57,490 nucleotides of DNA from Alphaproteobacteria bacterium (GTDB lineage: Bacteria; Pseudomonadota; Alphaproteobacteria; UBA9219; RFNS01), in the NCBI GenBank assembly GCA_016124955.1, contig WGMR01000004.1, positions 1-57,490 on the forward strand, written 5' to 3'. Position numbers and translations under genes: made by a program. The notes under the pieces were generated by a model that saw nothing but the letters and a program-made list of their open reading frames with translations, was not told where the DNA came from and ran no database searches. Shown piece by piece: positions 36,041-44,831 of this stretch. Numbering within the stretch: the stretch's first letter is position 1; every line of letters begins with the position of its first letter.

Positions 36041-36279
36041 AACTTTCCGCGCCGCAACAAGCCGGGGCAGGGCGCGGCCTATAAAAACCATCAAAAAAAC
36101 AGAAAATGAAGATTGTTTTTTACCATGCCCGCGCGCTTGCCCAGCAAATACAACGTTGCATCCGGCGCAATGGTTAAGATTACCAAAGCATTTTATAAAA
36201 TCTTAAAACAAATCAGCTAGCTTTTGATTATTACGAATCAGTGCATATTGGCACCCCGTGCGGGGAACGGATATTCCAT

Positions 36280-37611
36280 ATGGTTATGAAAGGCCTCGGC
36301 GCAATGCACATTACCCACCCGCACTATACGTTTGGCGCCAGCATCGATGCTTCTCTTTTGCATTACGATCCTCTGACCGGTCTGCCCGACAGGCGCGGTC
36401 TTTCCGATATTGTCGGCGCGGCAAGCGAACAGGCCGCCAAATATCCGCAAGGCGGCGCTTATTTTGTGGCCGGAATCGATCACATGCAGCGCATCAACCG
36501 CACATACGGGCTTGAAGCCGGGCACGATGTTTTGCGCCATGTCGCGCTTTTGCTTGCCACCTATTTCGATGATCGCGCCCACATCTGCTGGCTGGGCGGC
36601 GATACCTTTGGCATCGTCGTGCCCGATCTGGGCGTGAAGACCATGGCCGAAACCGCCGAAGCGGTGCTTGAGATGTTCCGCACGGCGCGCGCCCCCGCGC
36701 CGCTCGAAGGGCCGGTTCTGGTTTCGCTCGGCGGCATCGTCATGCCTTCCATTTTTCCGCTGGTCAGCGATATCGTGCACGGCGCCGAAAGCGCGATGCA
36801 AAAAGCCAAGGATAGCGGCCGCAATTGCTTCGCCAGCTGCCGCGAAACCATGCGCGAAGCGGCGCCGGACGCCAACGAAATTGCCGCGCTCGTGCGCACC
36901 GCCATTGCCGACAACAAGATCCAGCTTGCATGGCAGCCGATCGTGGAATCCTCGACCGGCGAAGTTCTGTTCTACGAAGCGCTCGCGCGCCTGTCGGATG
37001 AAGCGGGCCGCCCGCTTTCCGCCGCCGCCTTTATCCCGGTGGTCGAACAGCTCGGCCTTTCCTACGCCTTCGATTGCAAGGTGCTGGCGCTGGCCGTGGA
37101 AGAATTGAAGCAGCACCCGTCGCTGCAGCTCTCGATCAATGTTTCGGGCTACACCGCCGCGCAGCCCGGCTGGTCGGGCGAAGTGCAAACCGCGATGGCC
37201 GGTCGCCGCGATATTTCCGAACGCCTGATCATCGAAATCACCGAAACTGCCGATGTTATTGATTTCGAGCACACGACAAATTTCATCGCCGCCAACCAGG
37301 CGATGGGCGGGCGCACCGCGCTCGATGATTTCGGTGCGGGCTTCACCTCGATCAAGCAACTACGCACGCTGCCGGTACAGATCATGAAGCTCGATCGCGC
37401 GCTGGTGACCGATCTGCTCGATCATCACGAACAACAGGTCGTGATCCGCTCCCTCGTCGCGCTCGCGCGCGGGCTTGGCCTTCGCATCGTTGCCGAAGGC
37501 GTCGAAGACCAGGATGTCGCCGATTGGCTGAGCGCGCATCATGTCGATTACCAGCAGGGCTATCATCATGGCCGCCCGCAAATGAACCGCCCGTGGGCCA
37601 TGGCGGCCTGA
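36280..37611 (+). CDS. Cyclic-di-GMP phosphodiesterase with degenerate GGDEF and intact-looking EAL
   Basis: The protein carries an N-terminal GGDEF domain in which the active-site motif is GGDTF (WLGGDTFGI), so cyclase activity is doubtful. The C-terminal EAL domain has FYEALARL, the metal and catalytic residues in NVSG, EITETA, LDDFGAGFTSI, MKLDRALV and VAEGVE, and the closing QGYHHGRP. It should hydrolyse c-di-GMP. There is no transmembrane or sensory domain, so it is cytosolic. The start is uncertain: GTG at 36241 or ATG at 36280, 36286 or 36304; GGAACGGAT upstream favours 36280. The AT-rich 200 nt before it should hold the promoter. Confidence 0.88.
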   Translation: MVMKGLGAMHITHPHYTFGASIDASLLHYDPLTGLPDRRGLSDIVGAASEQAAKYPQGGAYFVAGIDHMQRINRTYGLEAGHDVLRHVALLLATYFDDRAHICWLGGDTFGIVVPDLGVKTMAETAEAVLEMFRTARAPAPLEGPVLVSLGGIVMPSIFPLVSDIVHGAESAMQKAKDSGRNCFASCRETMREAAPDANEIAALVRTAIADNKIQLAWQPIVESSTGEVLFYEALARLSDEAGRPLSAAAFIPVVEQLGLSYAFDCKVLALAVEELKQHPSLQLSINVSGYTAAQPGWSGEVQTAMAGRRDISERLIIEITETADVIDFEHTTNFIAANQAMGGRTALDDFGAGFTSIKQLRTLPVQIMKLDRALVTDLLDHHEQQVVIRSLVALARGLGLRIVAEGVEDQDVADWLSAHHVDYQQGYHHGRPQMNRPWAMAA

Positions 37612-37619
37612 AGAAGGCC

Positions 37620-37647
37620 ACAGGCCGCGCAAACAAAACAACGGCCT
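37620..37647. terminator. Possible terminator between convergent genes
   Basis: CAGGCCG and CGGCCTG (37620-37647) form a 7-bp stem with a long 14-nt loop in the 88-nt gap between the EAL gene and phaR. A six-T run lies about 18 nt further on, so it is not a textbook terminator. Confidence 0.35.
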
Positions 37648-37699
37648 GAAACCGCGCCTCGTTTTTTCCCGAATTTTCTAGATTTTCAACAACGTCCGG

Positions 37700-38317
37700 T
37701 CAGGACTTGTTGTCGATATCGTGCAGCTTCTGCGCCATCTCGTTCAGCCTGCGCTGCATTTCCTCGAGCTGCGATTCGCTTTCGCCGCCGCCCGCGCCCG
37801 GCGGCGCGCTGGCCGCGGGTTTGCCCGGCGCAACGCCGCCGATGTTGAAGGGCATGAACACCTGCATCGCCTTTTCGATCATGGCCATGTTCTGCTTGCC
37901 CATTTCCTCGAGCGTGGTAAGCGGGAACACGCCGCCGAAGGCGTTCTTGAAATAATCCTGCATCGGTCCCTGATTGGCGGAAAGCTGACCCATGCTCTGT
38001 TCGAGATATTTCGGCACCAGCCACTGCATGTTGTTGCCGTAAAAACCGATCAACTGGCGCAAAAAGCTGATCGGCAAAAGATTCTGCCCGCTCTTGCTTT
38101 CTTCTTCGACGATGATCTGCGTCAAAACCGAACGCGTGATGTCGTCGCCGCTCTTGGCGTCGTACACGCTGAATTCCACGCCGTCCTTCACCATCTGGCA
38201 CAGGTGATCGAGCGTCACATAGCTGCTGGTTGCGGTGTTATAGAGCCGCCGGTTGGCATACTTCTTGATCGTCACGGCCTCGGCGGCGGGCTGCTTGGAT
38301 GTTTCGGGCTCGTTCAT
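37700..38317 (-). CDS. phaR: Polyhydroxyalkanoate synthesis repressor PhaR
   Basis: PhaR binds DNA to repress phasin and PHA genes and is released by binding to nascent polymer. The 205-residue product, from an ATG with AGGAAATA upstream, begins with the conserved DNA-binding module IKKYANRRLYNTATSSYVTLDHLCQMV (about residues 17-43). It continues with the GDDITRSVLTQIIVEEE segment and a Gly/Pro-rich linker before a C-terminal coiled coil (SQLEEMQRRLNEMAQKLHD). It is divergent from the PhaE-like/PhaC-like pair, as is usual. The phasin leader at 21.4 kb is a likely target (inference). Confidence 0.93.
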   Translation of the reverse strand: MNEPETSKQPAAEAVTIKKYANRRLYNTATSSYVTLDHLCQMVKDGVEFSVYDAKSGDDITRSVLTQIIVEEESKSGQNLLPISFLRQLIGFYGNNMQWLVPKYLEQSMGQLSANQGPMQDYFKNAFGGVFPLTTLEEMGKQNMAMIEKAMQVFMPFNIGGVAPGKPAASAPPGAGGGESESQLEEMQRRLNEMAQKLHDIDNKS

Positions 38318-38474
38318 CGATATTTCCTGGAGGATGCTTCGCAAAGGGCCGGGATTGCCGCGCGAGGCCGATTTTGCAGCCCCCGCCGCCAAAAAACAAG
38401 GCCTATTATCCCCGCCCGGGCGCGGGCCGCGGCGGCACGTGACTCCGCCCGCGCAGCCGCGTTATAGTGCCGTC

Positions 38475-38891
38475 ATGGCAAAGGAACCGGATTGGACCCC
38501 CGAAGGCATCGCCCGCTCCGTCATGGATTTGTGGCAAGAACATCTGACGGCCTATGCCGACGACACGCGTATGCGCGACGACCTGACCCGCATGACCGAA
38601 CCCTTCGCGCAGCTGTTTGCGGTCTGGTCCACCATGATGCAGGATCAAGCCCATGACCCAGCCCGCAAACCCGGCCCGAACGCCGCCCCGCGCGGCGCAA
38701 CCGCGCAACGGCCCGCGCCCGCTGCCGCAACATCTGCTGACGGCGGGAATGCTATGGATGAACTGGCCACTCGCCTGGGCGCACTTGAAGAACGGCTCGC
38801 CGGGCTCGAACACAAGCTCGAACGCCGCCGCAAGCCCCGCAAGCCTGCCGGTTCCGCCTGCGCTGCACGCGGCGGCAAACAAACTTCCTGA
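38475..38891 (+). CDS. Small PhaE/phasin-like partner protein overlapping the PhaC-like gene
   Basis: The 138-residue frame starts at 38475, divergent from phaR. The first 55 residues (EGIARSVMDLWQEHLTAYAD, LTEPF-type helix FAQLFAVW) look like the amphipathic helices of PHA synthase subunit PhaE or short phasins. The end has a leucine-heptad coiled coil, [22 protein letters not shown], and a basic tail. The last 239 nt overlap the start of the PhaC-like gene in another frame, yet both frames keep recognisable protein features there. I infer a role in polymer synthesis with the adjacent synthase; no family match is certain. Confidence 0.6.
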   Translation: MAKEPDWTPEGIARSVMDLWQEHLTAYADDTRMRDDLTRMTEPFAQLFAVWSTMMQDQAHDPARKPGPNAAPRGATAQRPAPAAATSADGGNAMDELATRLGALEERLAGLEHKLERRRKPRKPAGSACAARGGKQTS

Positions 38892-39939
38892 AGCGGAAAT
38901 TCTGGCGGCGCTGCAAGCCGAGGCTTGCGCACGCTACGGCAAATTTCTTTCCGGCATCAAAGCCTATCATCGCCACGCGGCGCGGCGCAATCTGCCGGAA
39001 ATGCCGGTGCTTTGGCAGCAAGGCACGACGCGCCTGCTTGATTACGCGCCCGCGCTTGATGCGCGCGCGCCGCAGCTCGTTGTCATCCCTTCGCTGATCA
39101 ACCGCTATCATGTGCTCGATCTCGCGCCCGCCCGTTCCATGCTGCGCTGGCTCGCGGCGCTAGGCATACGCCCGCTGGTCGTGGATTGGGACGAGCCGGG
39201 CGAAACCGAGCGCGGCTTCGGCGCCGACGGCTACATCCACCGGCTCGCGCATATGCTCGATTGGCTGACCGAACAGCGCACGCGCGTGCATCTGCTCGGT
39301 TACTGTCTCGGCGGCACGCTGGCGGCGGCACTGGCGCACGTGCGGCCGGGGCTGGTGCGCAGCCTGATCGCGCTTGCCGCGCCGTGGGATTTTCATGCGG
39401 GCGGCGGCCATATCGCGCCGCGCGCGCGGCAGCTTACCGATATGCTGCAACCGTTTTTCGCGCAAGGCACGGGCGGCGTCTTCCCGGTCGAAGCGCTGCA
39501 AGCGCTGCTGACGGGTTTCCAGCCCGCGCAGGTGATCGAAAAATTCATGCAGTTCCCGGCGCTCGCGCCCGCCGATCAACACCACTTCGTGCTGGTGGAA
39601 GATTGGCTCAATGACGGCGTGCCGCTTTCCGCGCCCTTTGCGCGCGACCTGTTCGAAAAATTCTATGCCGAAAACCGTCCCGGCACGGGCACGTGGCGCG
39701 CGCTCGGCCGCGTTATTGACCCGGCCGCCATCGCCGCGCCCGCGCTCGTAGTTGTGCCGGCGCAGGATCGCATCGTGCCGCCCGGCTCGGCCCGCGCGCT
39801 GGCGGCAAAAATGCCGAACGCTACGTTATGCGAACCGCAGCTCGGCCATGTCGGCATGGTTGTGGGGCGCGAAGCCGGAACGCAGGTTTGGCGCAGGCTG
39901 GCCGATTGGGTATTATCGCCGCATGACAAGCAGGCGTGA
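38653..39939 (+). CDS. PhaC-like polyhydroxyalkanoate synthase (alpha/beta hydrolase fold)
   Basis: The 428-residue protein has the lipase-like box of PHA synthases with Cys as nucleophile: [14 protein letters not shown]218. Asp372 (PAQDRIVPP) and His399 (LGHVGMVV) complete the triad, as in class III synthases, whose catalytic subunits are this short. The N-terminal [13 protein letters not shown] segment is typical of the alphaproteobacterial branch and justifies the ATG at 38653. phaR upstream, a PhaE-like ORF overlapping it and acsA just after fit polymer synthesis from acetyl-CoA. A related Cys hydrolase or depolymerase remains possible. Confidence 0.82.
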   Translation: MTQPANPARTPPRAAQPRNGPRPLPQHLLTAGMLWMNWPLAWAHLKNGSPGSNTSSNAAASPASLPVPPALHAAANKLPEAEILAALQAEACARYGKFLSGIKAYHRHAARRNLPEMPVLWQQGTTRLLDYAPALDARAPQLVVIPSLINRYHVLDLAPARSMLRWLAALGIRPLVVDWDEPGETERGFGADGYIHRLAHMLDWLTEQRTRVHLLGYCLGGTLAAALAHVRPGLVRSLIALAAPWDFHAGGGHIAPRARQLTDMLQPFFAQGTGGVFPVEALQALLTGFQPAQVIEKFMQFPALAPADQHHFVLVEDWLNDGVPLSAPFARDLFEKFYAENRPGTGTWRALGRVIDPAAIAAPALVVVPAQDRIVPPGSARALAAKMPNATLCEPQLGHVGMVVGREAGTQVWRRLADWVLSPHDKQA

Positions 39940-39952
39940 AAGTGAGGGCGTT

Positions 39953-41884
39953 ATGACCGCATCTGAAAATTTCCCTGTTCCCGCAGAATTTGCAAGGCAC
40001 GCGCATATCGACGCCGCACGCTACAAGGAAATGTACGATCGTTCGGTGCGCGAGCCGGACGCGTTCTGGCGCGAACAGGCCGCGCGCCTGACATGGATAA
40101 AACCTTTCACGCGCGTGAAAAACGCCGGTTTCGAAGGCGACGTGCAAATCAAATGGTTCGAAGACGGCGCGCTGAATGTCGCCGCCAACTGTATCGACCG
40201 GCATTTGCCGGCACGGGCGAAGCAAACCGCGATCATATGGGAAGGCGACGACCCGGCCGAAAGCAGGCACATCACCTACGGCGAATTGCACGAACAGGTC
40301 TGCCGCTTTGCCAATGTGCTGAAGGCGCGCGGCGTGCAAAAGGGCGACCGCGTCACGATCTATATGCCGATGATCCCCGAAGCGGCCTATGCCATGCTGG
40401 CCTGCGCACGCATCGGCGCGATCCATTCCGTGGTGTTCGGCGGCTTTTCCCCGCAAAGCCTGGCGGGGCGCATCATCGATTGCCAATCCACCTGCATCGT
40501 CACGGCGGACGAAGGTGTGCGCGGCGGCAAAACGATCCCGCTGAAAGCCAACACCGATGCCGCGCTGCAAGATTGCCCCGATGTTAAAACCGTCATCACC
40601 GTGCGCCGTACCGGCGGCAAGGTCGGCATGCATCCGCCGCGCGATGTCTGGTACCACGAAGAAGCCGCGAAGGTTCCCGCCGCTTGCCCGGCCGAAGCGA
40701 TGGGCGCGGAAGACCCGCTTTTTATTCTCTATACCTCCGGCTCCACCGGCAAACCGAAGGGTGTGCTGCATACATCCGGCGGCTACCTGCTTTATGCCGC
40801 GCTGACCCACGAAACGGTGTTCGATTACCATGACGGCGATATTTACTGGTGCACTGCCGATGTCGGCTGGGTCACGGGGCACAGCTATATCGTCTATGGC
40901 CCGCTCGCCAACGGCGCCACCACGCTGATGTTCGAAGGCGTGCCGAACTATCCCGACAGTTCCCGTTTCTGGCAGGTGGTCGATAAACATAAGGTCAACA
41001 TCTTCTACACCGCGCCCACCGCCATCCGCGCGCTGATGCGCGAAGGCGACGGGCCTGTGCAAAAAACATCGCGCCAATCCCTGCGCGTGCTCGCATCCGT
41101 GGGCGAACCGATCAACCCCGAAGCGTGGCTGTGGTATCACCGCGTGGTCGGCAATGGCCGCTGCCCTGTGATCGACACCTGGTGGCAAACCGAAACCGGC
41201 GGCCATATGATTGCGCCGCTTCCGGGCGCGCATACGCTCAAGCCCGGTTCGGCCGCGCTGCCTTTCTTCGGCGTCGTCCCCGTCATCGTCGATAGCGAAG
41301 GCAAGGAGCTGCAAGGCGCGTGCGAAGGCAATTTGTGCATCGCCGCCAGCTGGCCGGGGCAAATGCGCAGCGTGTATGGCGACCATGAAAGGTTCGTCAA
41401 AACCTACTTTTCGTCCTTCGCGGGCAAATATTTCACCGGCGACGGCTGCCGGCGCGACGAAGACGGCTATTACTGGATCACGGGGCGCGTCGATGATGTG
41501 ATCAACGTGTCGGGCCACCGGCTCGGCACCGCCGAGATCGAAAGCGCGCTGGTTGCACACCGCGCGGTGGCGGAAGCCGCCGTGATCGGCTTTCCGCACG
41601 ATATCAAGGGGCAGGGCATTTATGCCTTCGTCACGCTCAATGCGGGCGTGGAGGCAAACGACGCGCTGCGAAAGGAATTGGCGCAGTGGGTGCGCAAGGA
41701 AATCGGCCCGATCGCGACGCCGGATGTGATCCAGTGGGCGCCCGGGTTACCGAAAACCCGTTCGGGCAAAATCATGCGCCGTATTTTGCGCAAGATCGCG
41801 GCGGGGGAAGAAGACCGGATCGGCGACACATCCACGCTGGCCGATCCGGCCGTGATGGATGATTTGGTAAGGAACCGGCCTTAA
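39953..41884 (+). CDS. acsA: Acetyl-CoA synthetase
   Basis: The enzyme converts acetate, ATP and CoA to acetyl-CoA via acetyl-AMP. The 643-residue length is normal. Motifs are [14 protein letters not shown] (P-loop, near 260-275), [12 protein letters not shown] (acetate/AMP region), the hinge [15 protein letters not shown] and the C-terminal [11 protein letters not shown] carrying the regulated lysine. The ATG at 39953 follows GTGAGGG; an in-frame ATG at 39923 would overlap the PhaC-like gene. Spacing of 13 nt suggests co-transcription with it, which would supply acetyl-CoA for polymer synthesis. Confidence 0.96.
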   Translation: MTASENFPVPAEFARHAHIDAARYKEMYDRSVREPDAFWREQAARLTWIKPFTRVKNAGFEGDVQIKWFEDGALNVAANCIDRHLPARAKQTAIIWEGDDPAESRHITYGELHEQVCRFANVLKARGVQKGDRVTIYMPMIPEAAYAMLACARIGAIHSVVFGGFSPQSLAGRIIDCQSTCIVTADEGVRGGKTIPLKANTDAALQDCPDVKTVITVRRTGGKVGMHPPRDVWYHEEAAKVPAACPAEAMGAEDPLFILYTSGSTGKPKGVLHTSGGYLLYAALTHETVFDYHDGDIYWCTADVGWVTGHSYIVYGPLANGATTLMFEGVPNYPDSSRFWQVVDKHKVNIFYTAPTAIRALMREGDGPVQKTSRQSLRVLASVGEPINPEAWLWYHRVVGNGRCPVIDTWWQTETGGHMIAPLPGAHTLKPGSAALPFFGVVPVIVDSEGKELQGACEGNLCIAASWPGQMRSVYGDHERFVKTYFSSFAGKYFTGDGCRRDEDGYYWITGRVDDVINVSGHRLGTAEIESALVAHRAVAEAAVIGFPHDIKGQGIYAFVTLNAGVEANDALRKELAQWVRKEIGPIATPDVIQWAPGLPKTRSGKIMRRILRKIAAGEEDRIGDTSTLADPAVMDDLVRNRP

Positions 41885-42063
41885 AGAATCAGCTTTGGCG
41901 CAGACCCGGAGCTATGCGCAAAGAAAGTTATTCCGCGCACCATGCCCTGTGGCTGCTGGCTGGTTCCGCCGCCCGAACCGCCGCTTGTGCCGTCGCCTTG
42001 CTGTTTGTCGCCGCCCGAAGGATGTCCGCCGGGTTGGCTTTCTAAACGCGGGGTAATTCTCAT
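41881..42063 (-). CDS. Small Gly/Gln/Ser-rich ORF (60 residues)
   Basis: This frame starts 10 nt after AAAGGATG and ends overlapping the acsA stop by 4 nt on the other strand. The product is low-complexity in the middle ([13 protein letters not shown]) and ends with a hydrophobic [16 protein letters not shown]. No family is recognised. The ribosome site and AT-rich upstream DNA (42064-42130) support it, but the length and composition leave doubt. Confidence 0.4.
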   Translation of the reverse strand: MRITPRLESQPGGHPSGGDKQQGDGTSGGSGGGTSQQPQGMVRGITFFAHSSGSAPKLIL

Positions 42064-42255
42064 GTTGCTTTCATCCTTTCTGTAAACGCATAAATAAAAT
42101 CATTTTCAATGAGCAAGCACCATAATGGCGTCTGCGCGATAGAGTCAATGTTTACAACCGGCCTCGCATAACCCCGCCTGTTAACCGGTGACCTCCCCCT
42201 TCCCGGCACCGCCTGACCCGGTCCTGGCGGATGATTGGGTTAAAGGCCGCGCGCG

Positions 42256-42828
42256 CTAAAAATGCGGGCCGTCATAGGATTTATGCCATTGCGGGGCTGT
42301 GTTCGCTTTCGGCGTTCCGCGCGGCGCCGCAGGCGGCGGCGTGAAGACAATCATGCGCTGTAAATTGACATACTGCACAACGCGGAACATCAGCGCGCAG
42401 GGCGTATGCGGGAAACGCGTGACAAAATGTTCCAGCGAATCCCGGAACGGGCGGCCATCGCCGATATTCTGATGCGGAAAAACAACGATGCCGGGCGTGC
42501 GGCCGATTGCCATGCGGTGCGACTTCGCAAAATCGTTGTCCTGCGTCACGATGACATCGCCTTGCTGCGCGGCGAAATCGAAAATAACCTCGTCCGATGC
42601 GCTGGCAAGCCCGATATCGGCAACATGCCGGGCGGTAAAGCCGGCATTTTCCAGAACGCGCCTGGTCCAATGGCTGACATTGTTATCGAGCAGAAGGCGC
42701 GGCCGCGCCAAGCGTTCCCCTGAAGCGGGCTGCACGCGCGGCTCCAGAACCGGGGCCGGGGCAGCCTTCGCATGCATTCTTTCCAGCTCGCGAATTCTTC
42801 TCGGAGATAATTTCGTTACATAAACCAT
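42256..42828 (-). CDS. PIN-like DUF5615 domain protein
   Basis: Residues of about 45-120 (LLLDNNVSHWTRRVLENAGF, then ASDEVIFDFAAQQGDVIVTQDNDFA) match the DUF5615/Mut7-C PIN-like fold: an N-terminal Asp, a central Asp-Glu helix and the DND acidic cluster, which would bind the catalytic metal of an RNase. Such proteins are predicted toxins paired with a DUF433 or similar antitoxin, but no antitoxin-like gene adjoins this one. It is also longer than usual (190 residues), with an N-terminal helix and a proline-rich tail. It may be a housekeeping or orphan nuclease. Confidence 0.78.
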   Translation of the reverse strand: MVYVTKLSPRRIRELERMHAKAAPAPVLEPRVQPASGERLARPRLLLDNNVSHWTRRVLENAGFTARHVADIGLASASDEVIFDFAAQQGDVIVTQDNDFAKSHRMAIGRTPGIVVFPHQNIGDGRPFRDSLEHFVTRFPHTPCALMFRVVQYVNLQRMIVFTPPPAAPRGTPKANTAPQWHKSYDGPHF

Positions 42829-42934
42829 GCCGGTGCCGTCTTTCCGGTTATGCCGGTTGCACCCGCTTTATCTAACAAACATCGCTCCGTCTGTCGCGCT
42901 GAAATGCGCGCGCGCGCAGAAAACATCCCGCCTT

Positions 42935-43144
42935 TCAGGAACGAAATGCCATCAATGCCCGCCTTACATTTATGCCAACACCGCCCACGTCCGTACGTAC
43001 TGCTGCGCCCAAAGGCAAAGGAAGCTGGTCGGGGTCAGCAGGCGGCGCAGGATCGGGGAGCGGTAGCGGCAATTGCTCTTCTGCGTAAACGGGGTGCGCC
43101 GTCATTGCATGTTGTGACGCGGAAAAATCTAATAAACCCGCCAT
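42935..43144 (-). CDS. Small ORF with LPLPL repeats (69 residues)
   Basis: It has a strong ribosome site, AAGGAGAG, 4 nt before the ATG at 43144. The product carries two copies of a QLPLPL motif separated by a Pro/Asp-rich spacer, and a short basic C-terminus. I know of no family. It lies 106 nt upstream of the DUF5615 gene on the same strand and could be co-transcribed. The composition is not antitoxin-like. Confidence 0.5.
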   Translation of the reverse strand: MAGLLDFSASQHAMTAHPVYAEEQLPLPLPDPAPPADPDQLPLPLGAAVRTDVGGVGINVRRALMAFRS

Positions 43145-43299
43145 GGCACTCTCCTTACGGTTTCTTTTGTTGATAAATAATCAGGAAACACGACTCGAAG
43201 ACGGAATAAGCCTATGCCTGCAGGCTGGCACCGTAAATAGAAGAGCGGCACTTTTTTTGCGCCGCGAAATTTTTTCTTTGGTTAATACGAAGACTTTAT

Positions 43300-43331
43300 A
43301 AAAAAGGCCGGTGGGCACAAGCCCACCGGCC
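43300..43331 (-). terminator. Strong intrinsic terminator
   Basis: A perfect 11-bp stem, GGCCGGTGGGC/GCCCACCGGCC (43306-43331), with a TTGT loop is followed on the minus strand by six T (43305-43300). It lies 22 nt downstream of the 46-residue ORF ending at 43354. Confidence 0.9.
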
Positions 43332-43353
43332 GATTCCGGATGTTTTTATGACG

Positions 43354-43494
43354 TCAGCACCGCGGCTCTCTTCTTGTGATGCCGGCGCAGCGGGCGCTGA
43401 GGTTGTGGTGACCAGCAAAAACGGGCCCAATGGACTGCAAGGCACGCTGACCAAACTGACTTAGTGAAAAAACCATCTCGATCGCTGTTTTCAT
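43354..43494 (-). CDS. Very small ORF (46 residues) in its own terminator-bounded unit
   Basis: The ATG at 43494 is preceded by GGAGTG at proper spacing, and the stop is followed by a strong terminator. The product has an amphipathic start (MKTAIEMVFSLSQFGQRALQ) and a basic, Cys-containing end (CAGITRREPRC). An alternative longer frame on the same strand (to 43591) has poorer composition and no ribosome site. DNA upstream (43500-43680) is very AT-rich and probably holds the promoter. The product is unknown, and the RNA itself could be the functional molecule. Confidence 0.5.
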   Translation of the reverse strand: MKTAIEMVFSLSQFGQRALQSIGPVFAGHHNLSARCAGITRREPRC

Positions 43495-43690
43495 GGCTCA
43501 CTCCGTGCAAAATAAATATTGGGCAATAAATTGACAAAAAGGAGGATATGGCGGGTTTTGCGTGTATGTCAACATTATTTCGTTGAAACATGAGTTCATA
43601 TAATTAAATTATATTATAGTTAAAATAGTGAAATTTTATTTCAGATATGCGCATTTCTATCTGAAATGAAAAGCATTTTTCCGACGCTTT

Positions 43691-44818
43691 TCAGCCGGCT
43701 TCAGAGATGACGCTGTTGCTGCCGCCCCGCGCGCCCCACGGTCCGGCAGGCGGCAGATCCCGCCCGCCAAGCTGCACCAGAACGCGGATGCGGTCTTCAA
43801 TCGGCGGATGGGTCGCGAACAGCGAAAACATCTTCATCGCGGGCGGCGGGTTTTCGATAAACATCTGCTGCACATCCGGCGGCGCGCCCGGCACTTTTGG
43901 GTTGCCGGAAATTTTGCGCAGCGCGGCGATCATCGCATCCGGATTCTTCGTCAATTGCACCGCGCCCGCATCCGCCAGATATTCGCGCCTGCGGCTCACG
44001 GCAAAACGCAGCATCAGCGCCATGGCGTAACCGAGCGCGAGCAGAATGGCGGCAATCAGCAAAATCATCGCCGCGCCGCCGCCCTTCTTGCCGCCGCCGC
44101 TGTTCCGGCTGCTTACGCTGCCCGCATGCGCGGTGAAACGCATGCTGCGCCAGCTCATTTCCGCCAGAAAGGAAATCATGCCCACGAACACGATGGTGAT
44201 GACCAGAAGCCGCACATCGCGGTTGATGATATGCGTCAGCTCGTGCGCCAGCACTGCCTCCAGCTCGGCATCGTTTAGTGTGTCAACGAGCCCGCGCGTA
44301 ACCGTGACGCTGAAGCTTCCCTCGCTCAGCCCGGCGGCATAGGCATTCAGCGCGTCCGTTTCAATCATGTAAAGCCGGGGCATCGCCATTCCGCGGCTTA
44401 TGCACAGATTTTCAAGCAGGTTGTAAAGCCGGGGCTGTTCGCGCCGCTCGACATCGCGCGCGCCGGTGGCCGAAGCGATCATTGCGCCGTGGAACAGATA
44501 GCCGATCACGCTCCAGAACGCCGCAAGTGCAAACACCCAAGGCAAGGCGACGCGCGCGATATCGCGCGCGAAAACCCCGGGCTTCACGGGCTTGGCGTTA
44601 ATCACAAGGTCGCCGATCTGCTGCACGGGCACAAAACCTGCGCGCACACCCGGGGTATCTTCATAGGCCAGCACATGCCCGCCCGCGAAAGCGATCCCCC
44701 ACACAAGCAGCAAAAGCAGAAGCGGAAAAGCGACAAGCAAAAGCGCGCTCATCGCGTTGTTGTTCCAGCGCCAGCTCGCAAGCCCGAGCGTAGCGGCAGG
44801 GTCCGGCGCCCGTTGCAT
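43691..44818 (-). CDS. M48 family membrane metallopeptidase (HtpX-like)
   Basis: This zinc protease has its active site in the membrane-associated domain: H192-E-L-T-H196 within LEAVLAHELTHIIN, with the third ligand in the later RREYLADAGAV segment. Hydrophobic helices lie at about 23-47, 88-110, 205-222 and 248-270. M48 proteins degrade misfolded membrane proteins. The 375-residue product is longer than HtpX and includes a Gly/Ser/Lys-rich loop (SSRNSGGGKKGGG). It follows lemA by 13 nt; the LemA-M48 pairing is common and implies joint function at the membrane. Confidence 0.9.
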   Translation of the reverse strand: MQRAPDPAATLGLASWRWNNNAMSALLLVAFPLLLLLLVWGIAFAGGHVLAYEDTPGVRAGFVPVQQIGDLVINAKPVKPGVFARDIARVALPWVFALAAFWSVIGYLFHGAMIASATGARDVERREQPRLYNLLENLCISRGMAMPRLYMIETDALNAYAAGLSEGSFSVTVTRGLVDTLNDAELEAVLAHELTHIINRDVRLLVITIVFVGMISFLAEMSWRSMRFTAHAGSVSSRNSGGGKKGGGAAMILLIAAILLALGYAMALMLRFAVSRRREYLADAGAVQLTKNPDAMIAALRKISGNPKVPGAPPDVQQMFIENPPPAMKMFSLFATHPPIEDRIRVLVQLGGRDLPPAGPWGARGGSNSVISEAG

Positions 44819-44831
44819 GCGGCGCGCGGGG

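Noticed and set aside
39821-41599. A 592-codon minus-strand frame opposite acsA
   Set aside because: Shadow of acsA: no ribosome site or recognisable domain, and acsA is unambiguous.
43346-43591. An 81-codon minus-strand frame overlapping the 46-residue ORF
   Set aside because: It has no ribosome site, and its composition is less protein-like than the frame starting at 43494.
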